64,000 nt of DNA from NCBI RefSeq assembly GCF_051388915.1, contig NZ_JBPKBH010000023.1, positions 1-64,000 of the forward strand, written 5' to 3'. Of the stretch, positions 27,795 through 36,187 are shown in pieces. The translations under genes were made by a program, and so were the position numbers. A model generated the notes under the pieces. It saw nothing but the letters and a program-made list of their open reading frames with translations. It ran no database searches and was not told the DNA's origin. The first letter of the stretch is position 1. Each line of letters starts with the position of its first letter. This DNA is from Yinghuangia sp051388915. Lineage in GTDB: Bacteria > Actinomycetota > Actinomycetes > Streptomycetales > Streptomycetaceae.

Positions 27795-28811
27795 ATGAAC
27801 CCCGACCAGTACGGACCCGACGGCCGGCCGGGGGCGGCCGACGAGTCGCCTCCGGACGAGCGCGCTCTCACGTACGCCATGCACGCCGCCACGCGCGGCC
27901 TCCGCCCCCCGACGGCCGAACTGGTGCGCGGCGGGCTGGAACGCGGGCGCCGCATGCGCGCGGTGCGCCGCGTGCAGATCACCGGCGCGGCCCTCGCCGT
28001 CGCGCTGCTGACGGGCACGGGCGCGCTGGTCGTGACGACCGGTTCGCACGCCTCCGGCCCGACCGGGACGGCACAGCAGCCGGATCCGCCGGAGGTGTCA
28101 CGGCCGCCGTCCGCGACCCCCGAATCCCTCCCCCCGGCGCCGCCGCTGACCGGCAACGCGGTGCTGAAGACGCTGACGATGCTGCTGCCCGCCGGGAACA
28201 GTGTGGAACGCAGCCTCAACACGCTCGGCGACCCGGAGAAGATGCCCGGCAGCCTGGCCGTGTCGCTCGTCTTCCGGCCCGGCGGCGGGACACCCGGGTA
28301 CGTCTCCCTCGGCTTCCTCAAGAACCGGACCAAGGAGGCGTTTCCGAGCCTCACCTGCCGGACCGATCCGCCGCCCGGGGTCACGTGCGAGGTCAGGGAC
28401 CTGCCGGATGGGAGCAGCCTGCGGCTGGCCCGGGACTATGCGGCTCCGATGCCGGACGACAAGATGCCGGACGCCCTGGAGCCCAAGGTCTGGTCGGTGG
28501 TCCTGGCCCGCCACGACGGGATGGTGATCACCGCCCGGGCCGCGAACACGGAGGACATCAATGCCGTCAAGAGTCCCGCGCGCCGCGTCGACCCGGTGCT
28601 CACCCTGGCGGAGCTGGAGGCCATCGTGACCTCTCCCCGCTGGAACGACTTGACCGGCCCGGGAGCGCTGCCCGACTACCAGGGCGCGACGTCCTTCCCG
28701 GGCTCCGTACCGTCCGGCAAGGTCCCGCCCGGGTTCAGCGGTGGAGCGGCGACGGGTGACCTGGGCCCGTCGGGGTTCGCGGTGACGCAGAGCGAGCCGC
28801 CGGCCTCCTGA
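27795..28811 (+). CDS. single-pass membrane protein, possible anti-sigma partner
   Basis: 338 residues from ATG 27795. The cytoplasmic N-terminus of about 55 residues includes ERALTYAMHAATRGLRPP and a basic GLERGRRMRAVRRV before one membrane helix (ITGAALAVALLTGTGALVV). The extracytoplasmic part is Pro-rich, then a soluble domain with LKTLTMLLPAGNSVER and a Gly/Pro-rich tail. The N-terminal block resembles proteins that follow SigE-family factors in Streptomyces, but there is no ZAS zinc motif. Regulation of the sigma factor is inferred from position only. Confidence 0.7.
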   Translation: MNPDQYGPDGRPGAADESPPDERALTYAMHAATRGLRPPTAELVRGGLERGRRMRAVRRVQITGAALAVALLTGTGALVVTTGSHASGPTGTAQQPDPPEVSRPPSATPESLPPAPPLTGNAVLKTLTMLLPAGNSVERSLNTLGDPEKMPGSLAVSLVFRPGGGTPGYVSLGFLKNRTKEAFPSLTCRTDPPPGVTCEVRDLPDGSSLRLARDYAAPMPDDKMPDALEPKVWSVVLARHDGMVITARAANTEDINAVKSPARRVDPVLTLAELEAIVTSPRWNDLTGPGALPDYQGATSFPGSVPSGKVPPGFSGGAATGDLGPSGFAVTQSEPPAS

Positions 28812-29015
28812 CCCGGGCCGCCGTTCCGCCGGGCCAGTGCCACGACGCCGCTCGCGACGCCGCCTCGCCCATTCCGTCGCCGGCCCGGCGTGCCGCGCGT
28901 CACACGCGCTTTGGCCGTCCTTCCCCCGCCCCACATCCGCCCTTTACCGGCCTCCTGTCATGCTGCCGGAGAAGCAGGGCAGCGCGACGACAAAGGACGA
29001 CGAAGGAGTTCGCGG

Positions 29016-30335
29016 GTGGTCTTCGGACAGGTGAACCGGGAGCAGCGGGCGGAACGGATCCTGAAGGTGTTCGATGCGGCCTTCGGGGAGCTGATCCAGG
29101 CCGACCCGGCGGCGTTCCGCGTCAAGTTCCGCAAGATGGCGGCCTCCGCCTTCGCGTTCTACCGGGGCACCGCGTGCCTCTACTACGCGGACGTCGACGG
29201 CGCAGCGAACCCGTTCGTGGACACGCGCACCGACCGCGTGTGGATCCACGGGGACCTGCACGCCGAGAACTTCGGCACCTACCTCAACGCCGACGGCCGC
29301 CTCGTCTTCAACGTGAACGACTTCGACGAGGCCTATCTCGGGCCGTTCATGTGGGACGTGCAGCGCTTCGCCGCGAGCCTCGCGCTCATCGGCTACGCCA
29401 AGGCGCTCAGCGACGAACTGATCGGCGAGCTCGTGGCCTCGTACGCACGCGCCTACCGCACGCAGATCCTGATGCTCACGGACGACCCGGCCGGGGCGCA
29501 GACCGCGCTCACCCTGAGCACCGCCACCGGCCCGCTGCTCGACGTGCTGCACCGGGCGCGGCTCCAGACCCGGGTTGGGCTGCTCGACGAGCAAACCGTC
29601 ATCGACGGCTACGACCGCCGCTTCTCGCTGACCGGCGGGGCGTTCGCGCTGGACGACGACACGCGGAAGACGGTCCTGGAGGCGTTCGGCCGCTATCTCG
29701 CGACGACGCCGGAGACCACGCGCTCGCGGCCGGACACGTACGAGGTCAAGGACGTCGTCGGGCGCCGCGGCGTGGGCATCGGGAGTGCGGGGCTGCCGTC
29801 GTACAACCTGCTCATCGAGGGCAATACCGAGGCCCTGGAGAACGACGTCATCCTGTACATGAAGCAGGGCCAGACGCCCGCGGTGAGCCGCCATGTCACC
29901 GACGCGGACGTGCGCGCGTACTTCAGGCACGAGGGGCACCGCACGGTCATCTCGCAGCGGGCCCTCCAGGCGCACGCCGACCCGTGGCTGGGCTACACCG
30001 ACATCGCGGGCGTGGGGCAGTTGGTCGCGGAGGTGTCGCCGTACGCGAACGACCTCGACTGGTCGGCGCTCAACGAGCCGGACGACATCCGCAACGTGGT
30101 CGAGTACCTGGCCCGCGCGACCGCCACCATGCACGCGGTCGCGGACGAGGACAGCAGCGGCCAGTCGCTCGTGCCGTTCTCGACCGAGCACGCGATCCGC
30201 GACGTCGTGGAGCCCGACGAGGAGGGCTTCGCGGCCCACGTCGTGGACTTCGCGCACTCGTACGCGGCCCGCACGCGCGAGGACCACGCCATCTTCGTCG
30301 ATCTCTTCCGGAACGGGCGGATCACGGGGCTGTAG
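29016..30335 (+). CDS. DUF2252 protein, kinase-like fold
   Basis: 439 residues from GTG 29016, chosen for the AAGGAG seven bases upstream. DUF2252 proteins have an aminoglycoside-phosphotransferase-like fold. Here the catalytic-loop-like VWIHGDLHAENFGTYL and metal-binding-like VNDFDEAYLGPFMWDVQR are intact, preceded by FYRGTACLYYAD. A conserved KQGQTPAV and a C-terminal region with HAVADEDS follow. The substrate is unknown and no partner gene is evident. It ends against the convergent esterase with a strong hairpin between. Confidence 0.9.
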   Translation: MVFGQVNREQRAERILKVFDAAFGELIQADPAAFRVKFRKMAASAFAFYRGTACLYYADVDGAANPFVDTRTDRVWIHGDLHAENFGTYLNADGRLVFNVNDFDEAYLGPFMWDVQRFAASLALIGYAKALSDELIGELVASYARAYRTQILMLTDDPAGAQTALTLSTATGPLLDVLHRARLQTRVGLLDEQTVIDGYDRRFSLTGGAFALDDDTRKTVLEAFGRYLATTPETTRSRPDTYEVKDVVGRRGVGIGSAGLPSYNLLIEGNTEALENDVILYMKQGQTPAVSRHVTDADVRAYFRHEGHRTVISQRALQAHADPWLGYTDIAGVGQLVAEVSPYANDLDWSALNEPDDIRNVVEYLARATATMHAVADEDSSGQSLVPFSTEHAIRDVVEPDEEGFAAHVVDFAHSYAARTREDHAIFVDLFRNGRITGL

Positions 30336-30366
30336 GCGGTAGTTCGCGCCCGTGCAGCGGGGTGCG

Positions 30367-30404
30367 GCCGGTCGGCCCGGGGCATGTGCCCGGAGCCGAC
30401 CGGC
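30367..30404. terminator. bidirectional terminator
   Basis: GCCGGTCGGC (30367-30376) pairs with GCCGACCGGC (30395-30404), with an inner CCGGGGCA/TGCCCGG continuation. It lies between the convergent DUF2252 and esterase genes. Confidence 0.8.
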
Positions 30405-30458
30405 TGTTCGTACGTCAGAGCGGCCGCGCGACCGTCGGGTCCGCGTCGCACACCGCCG

Positions 30459-31631
30459 TCACGCGTCGATCGCGTCCAGCAGCATCGGCAGCGCCGCGTA
30501 GATCTCGCGCTCCCAGTACTGCCACTCGTGCTGCCCGTAGGTCATGCACACGTCGGCCGCGATGCCGCGCGCCGCCAATTCGGCGGCGAAGTCGAGGTTC
30601 TGGCCGCGGATCGCCCGTTCGACGAAGCTGCCGATCCCGTCGAAGCCCTTGGGGGGCGGCGTGGCCTGGCAGCGGCCGGGTGAGGGGGTGGCGGTCTGCG
30701 CGCCGTTCCACAGCCATCCCGGGTCCACCGTGCTGCCGTTGCCGAAGGACACGAACAGCGGTGTCCCGCGCAGGCCTTCGGCCACGCCGAGGGCGCTGTT
30801 GTCGATCCACAACTGCCGCTGCCGCACGTCCGATTCGACGTCGGTGTAGAACGGGTAGCCGGGCTCGCCGTTGATGCGCTTCCAGTCGACGCCGCAGTTC
30901 AGCGCGCCCGCCTTGACCACGCTCGGCCCCTGGATCGCCTCCTCCGCGTCGTAGTGCAGCATGTTGACCGCACCGCTGATCGCGGCCACCGCCTTGAAGT
31001 GCCCGGGGTGCTTGCCGGCCAGCATCATCGCGCCGCCGCCGCCCATCGAGATGCCCAGTACCGACCGCTCGCCGCTCGCCCGGTACTGCGACTCCAGGAT
31101 GTCGCTGACCTCGTCGACGATGTAGTCCTCCCAGTTCGGCGGCTGCGACCCGTCTCCGTAGTTCCACCAGTTCAGGTACGAACTGCACTTGCTGGTCTCC
31201 GGCATGACGACCATGACGTCCTCGTCGGCGACCATCTCCTCGATGTGCGTCTGGTCGGTGTAGCTGGTGTGGTCGTCCCCGCCGCCGTGCAACATCCACA
31301 GCGTGGGCCAGGTCCGGTCCGCGTCCTTGGACCAGTTCTCGGGCAGCAGCACGCGCACCCACTTGACCGTCATGTTGTCGGTCGAGGGTGAGTGGATGCC
31401 GATGTCGATCACGCGCTTGTTCGGATTGGTGCTGTTGTCCGGGTAGAGCGGGAGGTTCGGGTACGCCTCCCACCACACGCTCGCGGGGTTCGCGGTGGTC
31501 GTGGTGGCCTGCGCACCCGGGGCCGAGAGGCCGAGGCCGAGCAGCAGGGCGAGGACGAGGAACCACCCGGTGAAGCGGCGGCGCGGTACGGCGCGGCGCG
31601 CGGACGGGCGGGCACGTGACGCTGGATGCAT
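30459..31631 (-). CDS. secreted alpha/beta-hydrolase, esterase D / antigen-85-like
   Basis: 390 residues from ATG 31631 with AAGGAG eight bases upstream. A Sec signal peptide (RRFTGWFLVLALLLGLGLS ending APGAQA) predicts export. The catalytic serine is in VLGISMGGGGAMMLAGKHPG, the oxyanion region in TLWMLHGGGDDH, and a late His in YGQHEWQYWE. This is the putative esterase family that includes feruloyl esterases and mycolyltransferase-like proteins. The substrate is not predictable. A 10-bp palindrome (31694-31703) lies upstream. Confidence 0.9.
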   Translation of the reverse strand: MHPASRARPSARRAVPRRRFTGWFLVLALLLGLGLSAPGAQATTTTANPASVWWEAYPNLPLYPDNSTNPNKRVIDIGIHSPSTDNMTVKWVRVLLPENWSKDADRTWPTLWMLHGGGDDHTSYTDQTHIEEMVADEDVMVVMPETSKCSSYLNWWNYGDGSQPPNWEDYIVDEVSDILESQYRASGERSVLGISMGGGGAMMLAGKHPGHFKAVAAISGAVNMLHYDAEEAIQGPSVVKAGALNCGVDWKRINGEPGYPFYTDVESDVRQRQLWIDNSALGVAEGLRGTPLFVSFGNGSTVDPGWLWNGAQTATPSPGRCQATPPPKGFDGIGSFVERAIRGQNLDFAAELAARGIAADVCMTYGQHEWQYWEREIYAALPMLLDAIDA

Positions 31632-31693
31632 GGGGCGAACTCCTTGGTGGCCGACCGGGAACGGCGGACTGCGGCCGGAAGCCTCGCCCAGGC

Positions 31694-31703
31694 GACACGT
31701 GTC
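31694..31703. promoter_or_regulatory. perfect palindrome upstream of the esterase gene
   Basis: GACACGTGTC is a perfect 10-bp palindrome 63 bases upstream of the esterase start, in the 130-bp spacer after the kinase gene. A candidate operator. Confidence 0.35.
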
Positions 31704-31761
31704 ACACAAGACCGGATTTCAGTCGAACGATTGAAAGAATTCGGTCGTCGGCGGAGAGCCG

Positions 31762-34083
31762 TCACCGGCCTCGGAGGGCATGCGCCACGAAGCGCGGGAA
31801 CGTCAGCGCCGTGAAGGACTCCGCCTCCGCGCGGGCCGCGTCGAGGGCGGTCGCGGCTGCCTCGCGGGCGCTTTCGGCGGCGGCGAGCACCGCTTCGGCG
31901 TCGCGTACCGCCGCCTCCGCACGCGCCACGTCACCGGCTCCGGCGCCCGCCAACCGGTTCTCCTCGGCAGCCAAGTCGGCGTCGAGCAAAGCGAGTTCGT
32001 CGAGGGCGACGGCACGGGCGCGGGCGGCCTGCCGGGCGAGGTCGAGCCGCCGGTCGGCCCGTCTACGGTGCAACTCCTGCGCCTCCTGGTACGGCAGCGT
32101 CGCGGGCAACCGGATCCGCAACTCCTCCACCACCTCGTCGCGCCACTCCTGGAGACTCCGCGCGAGGGCAGGGCTCATCCCGTCGATCTTGACGGTCCGC
32201 CCGGGGCGCGACAGCACCGCCTGGTCCCGCCGCTCCGCCGAGGTGGGCACGGCGGACGTGATCCGCGTGAAGTCGGCGGCGGTACGCACGCCTTCGCCGC
32301 GCAGCACGGCCGCGATCCGGGACCCCAGCATCTCGGCCGGGATCGGGTGCCGCCGCAGTCCCTCGTCGATGGCGCGCTCCTGGAGGGCACGCAGCGCAAG
32401 CAACTCCTCACGCCCGCCGGAACCTTCCAGCAGCACGCGGCGCTGCTCGACGGATTCCAGTGCCTCCGCGAGCCGCTTCTCGACCGCTTCGCGCTCGAAC
32501 TCGTAGCGGCTGCGCAGCAGTTTGCCGTCGGCGAGCTGCCGTGCCGCGACGTCGGCGTGGGCCCCGCGGGCGTCCTCGGTGGCCGCGCGGGCCCGTCGGA
32601 CGCGGAGGGCCGCCAGTGCGTCCAGCTCCTCGGCGTCCCCGACCGCCTCCACGGCGGCGTCCCGGCGACGGAGCTCCGGCGAGTCGCGGTACGCCCGCCG
32701 CGCGCTCCCGTACCCGGACACGACCACCGTCGCACCGGTCACGGCGGCGGCGACGGCGGCCCAGATCCACGGGCCCGCGAGGACGACGCCTGTGCCGGTG
32801 ACGGCGGCGAACGCGGCCAGGGCGGAGGCGGCGGCGCGGATGTGCCGGGTGAGGCGGCGCGGGACCGTGGTGAAGACGGGCGGCGGTGTCGACGGGGCCT
32901 CCGCGGGTGCGCGTCCGGCTTCCGCGGCGGGCGGAACGGCGCCCCCCGGTGCACCCTCCGGCTCCCTCTCCGGGATCCCCGAAGCCCCTTCGTCCGGCGG
33001 TATGTTCGGTGGCTCCGTCGCTCCCTGCCTCAGCGTTCCGAGAGCCGCCGCCTCCCCCGCATCCTGGACCAGCGCCTCGGCCAGCCACCCCGGCAAGCCG
33101 CCGCGCGGACGGGCTGCCGACGTGACGGGCTCGCCCAGCGGCCCCGTCTCGGCCATCGGCCGGGTCGCCCAGTGCGCGAGACGCGCCCACTCGTCCGTCA
33201 ACGCGGGTGACGCACACGCGGTGGCGGAGAAGCGGTCCGATTGCGTCGGCGCGTTGAAGTCCTCGGCCTTGAGCAGCAGATGTTCGCCACCGTCCTCGTG
33301 GAAGGTCCGCCACAGCCACGGTTCGCGGGCGAGCGTGCGCAGCGTCAGGTGGATGAGATGCGCCGAGAAGCGGTCGAGGCCGGGGCCGAAGTCGCGCGAA
33401 CCACGCAGCGGGTGCTGGTAGTTGCGGTGCCCGTGCTCGGCCGCGGGCAGCCCGGCCAGCGACGGGACGTACATCCCGTCGTAGTCGATCAGCCGCAGGC
33501 CGCCGTCCGGGGCCACGATCAGGTTGCCGTGCTGGAGGTCCCCGTGGGCGAGTCCGTGCGCCTCCAGGTCGGCCACGACGGCGGCGAATCGTTCGGCGAG
33601 CCCTTCGAGCCCGGCGCGGTCACCGAGATGGGCCTCGATCCACGGGATCAGCCCGGTCCCCTCGACCCATTCCATGAGGATCACCGGGAACCACCGGCCG
33701 CGCACCAGGATGCCGCGCGGCACGTACTCGACGGGCACGCGCCAGTCCGCGTCCGGTACCCGCAGCGCCTCGGCGACGGCCCGGTAGCGCCGCAGCCGTC
33801 CCGGTATCGCGCGGGTGAAGCACTTGACGGCGAACTCCCGCCCGGCGCCCGCCGTTCCGGGCGTGTCCGCACCGGTGGAGGTGACCCGGAAGACGCTGCC
33901 GAAGTTCCCCGACACCGCGCGCGGCATGCGCAGTGGGCCCATGGCCACGAGCCCCCCGGCGACCGTCGGGTGGGCGAAGCAGAGGGTCGTGTCGCGGATC
34001 GCCTCGCTGTAGTCCGCTCCCGTGGGATACGGCCCGTCCGTCCCGTCCGCGACCGCCCCCGCCGCCCACCTGCCGGTCGTCAC
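31762..34083 (-). CDS. TerY-P-type protein kinase with membrane helix and helix-hairpin-helix tail
   Basis: 773 residues, GTG start. An N-terminal kinase domain of about 300 residues has the ATP-binding Lys in REFAVKCFTR, catalytic loop AHGDLQHGNLIV (HGD replaces HRD) and metal motif LIDYDGM (replacing DFG), all key residues kept. A Pro-rich linker leads to paired membrane helices (SALAAFAAVTGTGVVLAGPW, then IWAAVAAAVTGATVVV), long coiled-coil segments around residues 490-560 and 680-760, and between them a helix-hairpin-helix-like part (LRGEGVRTAADFTRI, VKIDGMSPALARSLQEWR). It is the last gene of a vWA-PP2C-kinase cassette with 10-bp spacing to its phosphatase. Domain order matches the kinases of TerY-P signalling triads. 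Confidence 0.88.
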   Translation of the reverse strand: MTTGRWAAGAVADGTDGPYPTGADYSEAIRDTTLCFAHPTVAGGLVAMGPLRMPRAVSGNFGSVFRVTSTGADTPGTAGAGREFAVKCFTRAIPGRLRRYRAVAEALRVPDADWRVPVEYVPRGILVRGRWFPVILMEWVEGTGLIPWIEAHLGDRAGLEGLAERFAAVVADLEAHGLAHGDLQHGNLIVAPDGGLRLIDYDGMYVPSLAGLPAAEHGHRNYQHPLRGSRDFGPGLDRFSAHLIHLTLRTLAREPWLWRTFHEDGGEHLLLKAEDFNAPTQSDRFSATACASPALTDEWARLAHWATRPMAETGPLGEPVTSAARPRGGLPGWLAEALVQDAGEAAALGTLRQGATEPPNIPPDEGASGIPEREPEGAPGGAVPPAAEAGRAPAEAPSTPPPVFTTVPRRLTRHIRAAASALAAFAAVTGTGVVLAGPWIWAAVAAAVTGATVVVSGYGSARRAYRDSPELRRRDAAVEAVGDAEELDALAALRVRRARAATEDARGAHADVAARQLADGKLLRSRYEFEREAVEKRLAEALESVEQRRVLLEGSGGREELLALRALQERAIDEGLRRHPIPAEMLGSRIAAVLRGEGVRTAADFTRITSAVPTSAERRDQAVLSRPGRTVKIDGMSPALARSLQEWRDEVVEELRIRLPATLPYQEAQELHRRRADRRLDLARQAARARAVALDELALLDADLAAEENRLAGAGAGDVARAEAAVRDAEAVLAAAESAREAAATALDAARAEAESFTALTFPRFVAHALRGR

Positions 34084-34093
34084 CTGGCCCGCC

Positions 34094-34975
34094 TCACCGG
34101 GGCTCGATGCGTATGAGCGTCACGTCGTCGTTGCGCAACTCCCCCGACGCGCGGCGGCGTTCCGCCCATGCGGCGAAGTCGCGCGGCGACGCGGAGTCGA
34201 GGACGCGCAGCGCGTGCCAGGGCCTTCCGCCCTCCTCCCGGCGGCGCAGGAACCACGCCGCCATCGCGTCCGTCGCCAGGTAGAAGCGGTCGCCCACGAC
34301 CCACGAGCCGCCGACTACACGCGCGTGCGATTCGACCGCGGCACGGTCCTGGCCGAGGCTGGCCGCGAGTGCCGGGTGGTTGCCGAAGTCGTCGGCCTTG
34401 TCCACCGGGAAGGCCAGGCGCAGTTGGTCGCCGCGTACGTGGAAGAGACAGGTGTCGCCCAGTGCCGCGGCCGACCAGGTGCCGCGGGCGGGCGCCCAGC
34501 GGTGTGCGGCGAAGTGCGCGACCAGCAGCGTGGCGTGGGCGCCGCGCTCGAACCCGGGGCGTTCGTACCAGGCGAGTGGTCGGCCGCGCAGCTCGCGCGC
34601 GTTCTCGTACCGCTTCATCAGGTCGGGCCAGCGGTCCGCGGCGCGCCCGAGCACGTCGGCGAACCCGGCCGCGGTGCGCAGCATCCCGTTGGGTGCTCCC
34701 CCGGCCTGGCGGACCAGCAGTTCGGCCCAGCGCCGCGCCAGCAGGCTGTCGGACGCGCCGTCCGACACCGCCGCGCGCACACTCGACACCCTGCCGACCC
34801 CGCCTCGGCGGCAGGTCGGCCCCGGCGGCGGCATCATGCTGCGGCCGGTGCCGATGACCGCGCTGCCGCCCTGCACGGACGGGACGCCGCGGCTCCCGAC
34901 CCATGCCGCGTCCTCGTACTCGTGCGCCTCCGCCCCGCCCTTGTGCAGCGCGAGCACCGTGACGTGGGCACGCAT
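34094..34975 (-). CDS. PP2C-family protein phosphatase of the TerY-P cassette
   Basis: 293 residues. PP2C metal-binding positions are recognisable: HEYEDAAWVGS at the start, VSDGASDSLLARRW, GDTCLFHVRGDQL, YLATDAMAAWF and the closing NDDVTLIRIEP. It is a single soluble domain. Seven bases separate it from the upstream von Willebrand A gene and ten from the downstream kinase, so the three are one operon. The kinase and phosphatase probably act on the same target, with the von Willebrand protein as substrate or adaptor; that division of labour is inferred from the conserved triad. Confidence 0.9.
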   Translation of the reverse strand: MRAHVTVLALHKGGAEAHEYEDAAWVGSRGVPSVQGGSAVIGTGRSMMPPPGPTCRRGGVGRVSSVRAAVSDGASDSLLARRWAELLVRQAGGAPNGMLRTAAGFADVLGRAADRWPDLMKRYENARELRGRPLAWYERPGFERGAHATLLVAHFAAHRWAPARGTWSAAALGDTCLFHVRGDQLRLAFPVDKADDFGNHPALAASLGQDRAAVESHARVVGGSWVVGDRFYLATDAMAAWFLRRREEGGRPWHALRVLDSASPRDFAAWAERRRASGELRNDDVTLIRIEPR

Positions 34976-34982
34976 GCCGCCG

Positions 34983-35867
34983 TTACCTGAGGTCCGCCGC
35001 GCGCGTGCCGATGTCGAGGAACTGGACGACCGCGGACAGGTCGGCGTTGAAGACGAACCCGCGTGCGCCGTCGGCGACGTCGGTGCCCTGCTCGGTCGCG
35101 TAGGCGCGCATGCCGGGCGGCAGTTCGCTGGACATGGCGTAGAGCAAGTGCGCGTACTTGTCGGGCAGTTCGTCGCCCGGCCCGGGGAAGCCCACGGGGG
35201 TGGTGCGGTTGGCCGAGATGTGCAGGTTGAACATCAGCGCCTCGCCGTCGGCGGTGACGTGGTAGCGCAGCCGGGTCGCGGCCTCGGCGGGGTTGCCGTC
35301 GGTGGACTCGCCGTCGGTGAGGTTGAGCACGATGGGCGGGAAGCCCTCGGGATGCGCGTCGACCCACCCCTGCACGAGCTTGGACGCCGCGCCGACCGCC
35401 TGGCACATCGGCGTGCCGCCGGACGCCACCGGCTCGACCCACACCGGGACCTCGGCCGTGCGCTCGACCAGCCCGCCCGCGCCGTCCGGCACCTTGCGGA
35501 CCCGCGCGTCGAAGCGGGCCGGGTGCTCGACGATCTCGCTGAGCGGCACCAGTTCCCGCCCGGCGAGGCCGCCGGAGAGGGCGGGCAGCACGGTGTGGCC
35601 GTAGCCGATGACCGCGATGTGGAAGTAGTCGCGGACGCCCTCCTCCTTCGCGCACCGCACGGACAGCTCGAACAGCAGGCGGTTGAGCGCGTCGGCCACG
35701 ACGTCCGCCTTGCGCGGCGGGGCGGCCTGCGCGTCGCGCCCTTCCCGGACGTCGGCGCCGCCGGTCCCGGGTGCGGTTCCGATCGGGTCGTCCATCGAAC
35801 TGGACTGGTCGATCAGAAAGATCAGGCAGCCGGGGTGCGCCCGGCTGATCTCGGCGGTGTACGGCAT
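34983..35867 (-). CDS. TerY-like von Willebrand factor A protein
   Basis: 294 residues from ATG 35867; the frame is open upstream but MPYTAEISRAHPGCLIFLID begins the domain. The metal-ion-dependent adhesion site is complete: DQSSSMDD (DxSxS), a Thr in SGGTPMCQA and LTDGESTDG. It is the first gene of the vWA-PP2C-kinase operon. TerY proteins bind metal and serve as scaffolds in tellurite/stress-type systems; no TerD, TerZ or TerC gene lies in the window, so this is a free-standing triad. Confidence 0.92.
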   Translation of the reverse strand: MPYTAEISRAHPGCLIFLIDQSSSMDDPIGTAPGTGGADVREGRDAQAAPPRKADVVADALNRLLFELSVRCAKEEGVRDYFHIAVIGYGHTVLPALSGGLAGRELVPLSEIVEHPARFDARVRKVPDGAGGLVERTAEVPVWVEPVASGGTPMCQAVGAASKLVQGWVDAHPEGFPPIVLNLTDGESTDGNPAEAATRLRYHVTADGEALMFNLHISANRTTPVGFPGPGDELPDKYAHLLYAMSSELPPGMRAYATEQGTDVADGARGFVFNADLSAVVQFLDIGTRAADLR

Positions 35868-36037
35868 GGTGCGTCCCCCAGGTCCCCGTGGTCGTGGCGC
35901 GGTACGGGCGTTTCCGACTCGGTCCAGCGTAAGGACGCGGACTCGCCGAGGTCCAAGGGACTTTCCTCCACATCGGGACACATCCGGACATGCCGCACCC
36001 GGTCCCGGGAGTGGGCGGCGCGACGGCACGGCCCGGC

Positions 36038-36187
36038 GGTCATGCCTCGGGCCTGTGCGTGGTCACGCCTCGGGCCTGCGCGGTTACGCCTCGGACCTGC
36101 GTGGTCGCACTTCGAACCTGCGGGGCCACGCCTCGGACCTGCGCGGTCACGCCTCGGACCCGCACGGGTCATGTCTCAGGCCCGTGC
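36038..36187. repeat. seven 21-bp tandem repeats starting at a synthetase stop codon
   Basis: Units of 21-23 bp with plus-strand core GGTCACGCCTCGGRCCTGCG run from 36038 to 36187. The unit at 36166-36187 contains the last codons and TGA stop of the minus-strand IucA/IucC gene, and the array extends downstream of it. It occupies half of the 301-bp spacer before the TerY-like gene. No unique spacers separate the units, so it is not CRISPR. Confidence 0.85.

Noticed and set aside
26972..28384. Extended N-terminus of Cds1 on the minus strand
   Set aside because: The extension covers the sigma-factor operon in antisense and has no homology; GTG 26971 has an ideal ribosome-binding site.
36038..36187. 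CRISPR-like array
   Set aside because: The 21-bp units are contiguous with no unique spacers, and no cas gene is present.
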